A stretch of 7,643 nucleotides of DNA from Peptostreptococcaceae bacterium (GTDB lineage: Bacteria; Bacillota; Clostridia; Peptostreptococcales; Peptostreptococcaceae), in contig JASBZE010000080.1 of assembly GCA_029983575.1 (NCBI GenBank), positions 1 through 7,643 on the forward strand. Direction: 5' to 3'. Of this stretch, positions 6,640-7,643 are shown one piece after another. How positions within the stretch are numbered: the stretch's first letter is position 1; each line of letters starts with the position of its first letter. Both the position numbers and the translations under genes were made by a program. The notes under the pieces are model-generated. The model was not told the DNA's origin, ran no database searches, and was given only the letters and a program-made list of their open reading frames with translations.

Positions 6640-6661
6640 TTTAGGTTATTAATTTCACAAA
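6640..6661 (-). promoter_or_regulatory. Rex-like operator, copy 2
   Basis: This is a perfect 22-base direct repeat of 6606-6627, offset by 34 bases, in the same orientation. Exact conservation amid AT-rich sequence argues for a selected protein-binding site or a recent duplication. Between the copies is a 12-base perfect palindrome, ACAAATATTTGT (6623-6634). Confidence 0.5.
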
Positions 6662-6663
6662 CA

Positions 6664-6681
6664 AACTTAAAAATTTAAGTT
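6664..6681. promoter_or_regulatory. 18-base palindrome next to the operator repeats
   Basis: AACTTAAA (6664-6671) and TTTAAGTT (6674-6681) form an eight-pair palindrome around AA. It abuts operator copy 2 and overlaps the left arm of the longer inverted repeat. It could be a dimeric regulator site; at this base composition chance is possible. Confidence 0.25.
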
Positions 6682-6735
6682 GTCAAAACCAGGAATATTG
6701 GATAATAACATATTTTTAAGTCCCGGTTTGACAAC
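6679..6735. repeat. Long imperfect inverted repeat in the adhE upstream region
   Basis: GTTGTCAAAACCAGGA (6679-6694) is complementary to TCCCGGTTTGACAAC (6721-6735) apart from one bulged A and one G-A change, with 26 bases between. The arms are far more GC-rich than their surroundings. If transcription begins at 6773 or 6799, this would form a leader hairpin about 105 bases before the adhE start. It may instead be a DNA site. No T-run follows in the adhE direction. Confidence 0.45.
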
Positions 6736-6744
6736 ATAAAAACT

Positions 6745-6762
6745 TTATACAATTAATAACCC
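6745..6762. promoter_or_regulatory. Possible third, inverted Rex-like element
   Basis: On the + strand AATTAATAACC (6751-6761) repeats 11 bases of the Rex-like core, but in the opposite orientation to copies 1 and 2. The outer half is poor (TTATACA). It lies just downstream of the extended -10 at 6780-6788 for adhE, a sensible place for a repressor. Confidence 0.25.
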
Positions 6763-6779
6763 TTTATTTAATCAATGAA

Positions 6780-6834
6780 ATTATAACATTTTTATTTATG
6801 TAACTATAATACATCAATAAAAATAAAAATGCAA
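6780..6834 (-). promoter_or_regulatory. Candidate adhE promoters
   Basis: Two candidates read toward adhE. The first has TTGCAT (complement of 6829-6834), a 17-base spacer and TATTAT (complement of 6806-6811), with a start near 6799. The second is an extended -10, TG-T-TATAAT (complement of 6780-6788), with a start near 6773 and no clear -35. Either gives a leader of about 200 bases containing the inverted repeat and Rex-like sites. Another extended -10-like TGTTATTAT lies inside the inverted repeat (complement of 6702-6710). Confidence 0.4.
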
Positions 6835-6840
6835 CACTTA

Positions 6841-7016
6841 TTTTAAAACTTTTTATAAATTTGTTAATTTTTTTTCTATCAATCAATTATTTTTATTTTT
6901 TATCCTTATTTAAAGTTTTATTTTTATCTATATATTTTTATATTTTAATTAAAGTTTTATTTTTATAGATGATTTTTTTATAAATTTCTATATTTTCCGT
7001 TATTATTTTCCGTTTT
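6841..7016. other. Very AT-rich spacer with short direct repeats
   Basis: This stretch is almost entirely A and T. It contains an 18-base direct repeat, TTAAAGTTTTATTTTTAT, at 6910-6927 and 6949-6966, and an 11-base repeat, TATTTTCCGTT, at 6991-7001 and 7004-7014. No convincing ORF is present. It probably holds the promoter of the ArsC-like gene, but I cannot place one; the nearest match is an extended -10-like TGGTATATAT at 7018-7027. Confidence 0.5.
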
Positions 7017-7058
7017 GTGGTATATATGCGAATAAGATACAGTGAAGGGGTGAGTCCA

Positions 7059-7421
7059 ATGAAAATATATCATTATCCAAAATGTACCACATGTAAAAGA
7101 GCCAAGAAATTTATTGAAGACAACAACATAAAGGTAGATTTTGTAGACATCACCGAAGAGCAACCAAGCGCTTCAGATATAAAGAAAATATTAAAGGAAT
7201 TCGACATAGACATAAAGAAATTATTTAACACAAGTGGAATGAAGTACCGTGAACTCGGACTTAAGGATAAGTTAAAGGAGATGAGCGAGAAAGAAAAAAT
7301 AGACTTGCTCATTAGTGACGGAATGCTTATCAAGAGGCCCCTTGGATATGATTTCAAAAAGAAAATTCTCCTCCGCGGGTTTAAAGAAGAAGAGTGGAAG
7401 GATGCATTCCTAAACAAATAG
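7059..7421 (+). CDS. ArsC/Spx-family thioredoxin-fold protein
   Basis: The product has 120 residues and matches the small arsenate-reductase-like/Spx family. It begins MKIYHYPKCTTCKRAKKF with a redox CXXC (C9, C12) after the first beta strand. FNTSG (56-60), YREL (63-66) and the KRPL loop with its Pro (92-95) follow, ending GFKEEEW. Family members include glutaredoxin-linked arsenate reductases and Spx/MgsR regulators that bind the RNA polymerase alpha subunit. The CXXC is Spx-like, while FNTSG..YREL is typical of uncharacterised ArsC-family proteins in Firmicutes. No ars genes are nearby, so an arsenic role is unsupported. ATG 7059 is chosen because AAGGGGTGA (7045-7053) is well spaced before it; an in-frame GTG at 7017 lacks a ribosome-binding site. 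It appears monocistronic. Confidence 0.85.
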   Translation: MKIYHYPKCTTCKRAKKFIEDNNIKVDFVDITEEQPSASDIKKILKEFDIDIKKLFNTSGMKYRELGLKDKLKEMSEKEKIDLLISDGMLIKRPLGYDFKKKILLRGFKEEEWKDAFLNK

Positions 7422-7542
7422 CAAGTTATCTGGATGTGATTCCAGAATTAAGATTTGACGATAATAGCGTTAGATTAGTTATTACTTACTAACAGCGATA
7501 CTTTACTATAACTAAATATACTAAAACTAAATATGACAATTA
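7422..7542 (+). other. Intergenic stretch after the ArsC-like gene
   Basis: No gene is supported here. A short frame (7394-7492) runs out of the end of the ArsC-like gene. A 10-base direct repeat, AACTAAATAT, occurs at 7510-7519 and 7525-7534. The 121 bases form a long 3' untranslated region if transcription ends at the hairpin at 7543. Confidence 0.4.
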
Positions 7543-7574
7543 GGGGACTGGTTTTAATCCAGTCCCCATTTTTT
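7543..7574 (+). terminator. Rho-independent terminator after the ArsC-like gene
   Basis: GGGGACTGG (7543-7551) pairs perfectly with CCAGTCCCC (7559-7567) over a seven-base loop, followed by ATTTTTT (7568-7574). It is GC-rich in an AT-rich setting and has a T-run only on this strand, so it ends rightward transcription. Confidence 0.93.
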
Positions 7575-7603
7575 GGTTATGTAAAAAGTTTTGGTTGTAT
7601 AAT
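7573..7603 (+). promoter_or_regulatory. Candidate promoter for a gene beyond the right edge
   Basis: A perfect TATAAT (7598-7603) is preceded by a weak TTGGTT (7573-7578) at a 19-base spacing. No start codon with a ribosome-binding site follows before the window ends, so any gene it drives lies outside. Confidence 0.35.
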
Positions 7604-7643
7604 ATATAGCGTTGATGAGAAAAATTTAAAGTCTAAAGATAGA

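Noticed and set aside
6728..6753. A + strand promoter with TTGACA and TACAAT inside the adhE upstream region
   Set aside because: The spacing is only 14 bases, too short for a standard sigma-A promoter. TTGACA here is part of the inverted repeat.
7017..7058. GTG start 14 codons upstream for the ArsC-like protein
   Set aside because: No ribosome-binding site precedes it, and the fold begins at MKIYHYPKC from ATG 7059, which has AAGGGGTGA.
7073..7417. A 114-codon frame on the - strand opposite the ArsC-like gene
   Set aside because: The + strand frame has clear family motifs and a ribosome-binding site; the opposite frame has neither.
7394..7492. A 32-codon frame overlapping the end of the ArsC-like gene (contains YLDVIPELRFDD)
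   Set aside because: It is short, starts with GTG inside another gene without a ribosome-binding site, and I do not recognise the product. A gene remnant cannot be excluded.

Overview
The window looks like chromosome from a low-GC, anaerobic, fermentative Bacillota (Firmicutes). By eye it is about two-thirds A+T. Codon use favours AGA, ATA and AAA, the Shine-Dalgarno sites are AGGAGG-like, and the main metabolic gene is a Clostridia/streptococcus-type bifunctional AdhE. I cannot fix the genus from the sequence alone. I see no tRNA or rRNA gene, CRISPR array, insertion sequence or phage gene.

Left part (1-3859, + strand): two promoter-like elements and a leader hairpin precede three genes that probably form one operon. 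They encode a polytopic membrane protein with the layout of the ferric-reductase/MsrQ-like family (195-929), a membrane-anchored protein with one extracytoplasmic FMN_bind domain (1013-1606), and a large surface protein with four FMN_bind domains alternating with coiled coils (1621-3807). Together they look like a flavinylation-dependent extracytoplasmic electron-transfer module. The membrane protein would pass electrons across the membrane, the single-domain protein would relay them, and the multi-flavin protein would act as an outward-reaching chain. An ApbE flavin transferase and an NADH dehydrogenase, which such systems normally need, are not in the window. Three departures stand out: Gln at both positions where the MsrQ family has C-terminal heme-ligand His, altered flavinylation motifs in the last two FMN domains, and the repeated coiled-coil/FMN layout.

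Middle part (3829-6850, - strand): a perfect 13-bp bidirectional terminator separates the operon from a convergent adhE gene (3896-6574), a complete aldehyde/alcohol dehydrogenase with its catalytic residues. Its upstream region holds a perfect 22-bp direct repeat resembling Rex (NADH/NAD+ sensor) operators, a weaker inverted third copy, a long imperfect inverted repeat and two promoter candidates. This suggests redox control of ethanol formation. Convergent with it, the flavin operon would be another outlet for reducing equivalents.

Right part (6850-7643): an extremely AT-rich spacer with short repeats leads to a small ArsC/Spx-family thioredoxin-fold protein with a CXXC motif (7059-7421, + strand). 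It is followed by an intergenic stretch, a strong rho-independent terminator (7543-7574) and a promoter-like -10 that probably serves a gene beyond the window.
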